Positions 62,787-64,000 of a DNA stretch of 64,000 bases are shown one piece after another. The stretch is taken from positions 20,048,541 to 20,112,540 of the forward strand of contig NC_079420.1 of NCBI RefSeq assembly GCF_026213295.1, in the 5' to 3' direction. Position 1 is the first letter of the stretch; every line of letters starts with the position of its first letter. This DNA is from Gadus chalcogrammus. Taxonomy: Eukaryota; Chordata; Actinopteri; Gadiformes; Gadidae. The translations under genes were made by a program, and so were the position numbers. The notes beneath the pieces were generated by a model. The model made no database searches. It had not been told where the DNA came from and saw nothing but the letters and a program-made list of their open reading frames with translations.

Positions 62787-62899
62787 GTGTACACATCCCA
62801 GCGCAGCATCAAGTGGGCTTTGGACATGGCATGCAATTCCAGTACAGCATCATCATCCTCATTATCTTCATCCTCGTCCACCTCATCACAGCCGCACCA

Positions 62900-63345
62900 C
62901 CCCCACGCTCCCTTGATGCCTTTAATGATGACTCTGGTCGTTAATGAGTTAATGCAAAAACTCTCAATGTCACCAGGAAAGATAAGCGGGAGAAAGCAGG
63001 GCATTGTGTCTATAATGACCGGCTCTCGGGCTGCTGGGCGATGTCACAGGTCAGCCATGTTAAGAATGTGTGTGCCCAATCATCTCCTGATCCTAATCTG
63101 GTGCGGGCCCATGGCTAACCACGACATGGGCACAATCAGCCCGCTGATAAATACACAATGGAGGTCCTTGACATGACGCCGTCGCCAAACCCAGCGCTGC
63201 TCTTTACTGAATCACGATGACACGAACAATCAATACACCAATTACCGAACAAGATATTAAACTGGAGCGTTAAAGTTGAAAAGGCATTAGAGGATAATGC
63301 GGGAGTAATTAACGCTTTTCTTCTCTTCATATCGCAGACCTGGCC
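62900..63345. promoter_or_regulatory. CNE-like island, one of the best candidates
   Basis: About 440 bp with no simple repeats and many developmental-factor words: CCTTTAATGATGACTC, GTTAATGAGTTAATGC, CACCAATTACCG and GGAGTAATTAACGC. A GCCCATG/CATGGGC inverted pair lies near 63108-63132. Putative distal 5' enhancer. Confidence 0.35.
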
Positions 63346-64000
63346 TGTGTTACAGAAAGCGGCAGCTTACCTCGATTGCCAAAGTGACGTAAAACCACAT
63401 GATGACACAAAGCTGTTATGTGACTATGCTGTGTACTTTATTTCAAAAAAATCTTCTGTAAGGAAACCTAATTTAAGATGGCGCACATGCGCCAGAATTC
63501 TTATGCGTGATCATTCCATAACAAAGCAGTTTTAGAAAAGAGGCAAGCCTCCTGTTACAGTGTACTAGAGTCTTGATGCCCAGGGCAACGGAATCGCTAT
63601 CTACTATGTTTATACTTTTTTAAGTAGATCTGCAGCACGGTATCCTAAGGGTCTACCAGCCTATTGCTATATATAGCCTTCCCTTTCGCTGCACCAGGAG
63701 AAACAATGCTAGTTGTCTTTCTGGATGCCAACAATAAGAAAGACATTAATAAAGAACCCCGTTTTTCAACATCAGATTTCTCCAAACTGCCATTATTCAG
63801 CCCCGTTCATACCACAGGGTGTGAATGTGCCCCATCAGAAAAGATAAAATGTGTTATTTTGTACTACACCAAGTCAAACATAATCTAGCAAAAAGGTGGA
63901 ACCTCGTAAACTATGGACAAAGGGGCAAATTAGGAGTTTGGGTGCTTTTGCATGGCCCGGTGATGTACAGTATAGAAGGTTACGGAGACAAAAGTCCACC
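63346..64000. other. Intergenic, no gene recognised
   Basis: Unique sequence to the window end. A 74-codon plus-strand frame at 63664-63888 has no family resemblance. Confidence 0.45.

Noticed and set aside
62562..63176. 204-codon plus-strand ORF
   Set aside because: It crosses the CA/TG inverted repeat and a repeat-free island with no protein-family features; regarded as chance.

Overview
The window is vertebrate nuclear DNA, most likely from a teleost fish. It contains one confidently identifiable protein-coding gene, nr2f2 (COUP-TFII, orphan nuclear receptor NR2F2), on the minus strand. The coding exons are 54155-53717, 52814-52287 and 50509-50235. All splice junctions follow GT/AG with matching phase, and they join to an intact 413-residue protein with a two-zinc-finger DNA-binding domain and a full ligand-binding domain. 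The N-terminal linker, together with several ligand-binding-domain residues, fits fish NR2F2 better than NR2F1.

Layout. From 1 to about 48 kb (3' of the gene) there is a gene desert. It is made of AT-rich unique sequence, several dozen simple repeats, and repeat-free islands rich in homeodomain, SOX, FOX and POU-like words that resemble conserved non-coding enhancers. From about 48.2 to 50.2 kb is the probable 3' UTR. The coding gene runs from 50.2 to 54.2 kb, the 5' leader from 54.2 to about 54.87 kb, and a compact core promoter lies at about 54.9-55.03 kb. From 55 to 64 kb (5' of the gene) there is more gene-poor sequence with candidate regulatory islands and a few small tandem or inverted repeats. 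This layout matches the known situation of NR2F2 in vertebrates: a developmental regulator alone in a large regulatory desert.

The most noticeable genome property is the number and length of simple repeats. (AC/GT)n tracts exceed 100 bp at many places, and there are long (CT/GA)n, (AT)n, (TATG)n and (ATG)n tracts and a 33-base G run. This fits fish genomes that are unusually rich in dinucleotide repeats; gadiforms are one such group, but the sequence alone does not establish the order. No rRNA gene, tRNA gene, CRISPR array, complete transposon or second gene was recognised.

The most interesting items are as follows. First, a short cassette upstream of nr2f2 has, in order on the minus strand, CCAAT, a perfect CArG box, an RFX X-box-like palindrome, a DR1 nuclear-receptor element and a TATA box. 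Second, strong plus-strand splice donors in the same interval suggest a divergent antisense transcript. Third, two AP-1 sites lie back to back inside a near-perfect 40-bp palindrome. Fourth, a 15-bp perfect hairpin sits just upstream of exon 3. Fifth, three CTCF-like motifs flank the gene in a convergent layout. I saw no convincing evidence for a previously undescribed multi-gene system; candidate novelty here is regulatory.
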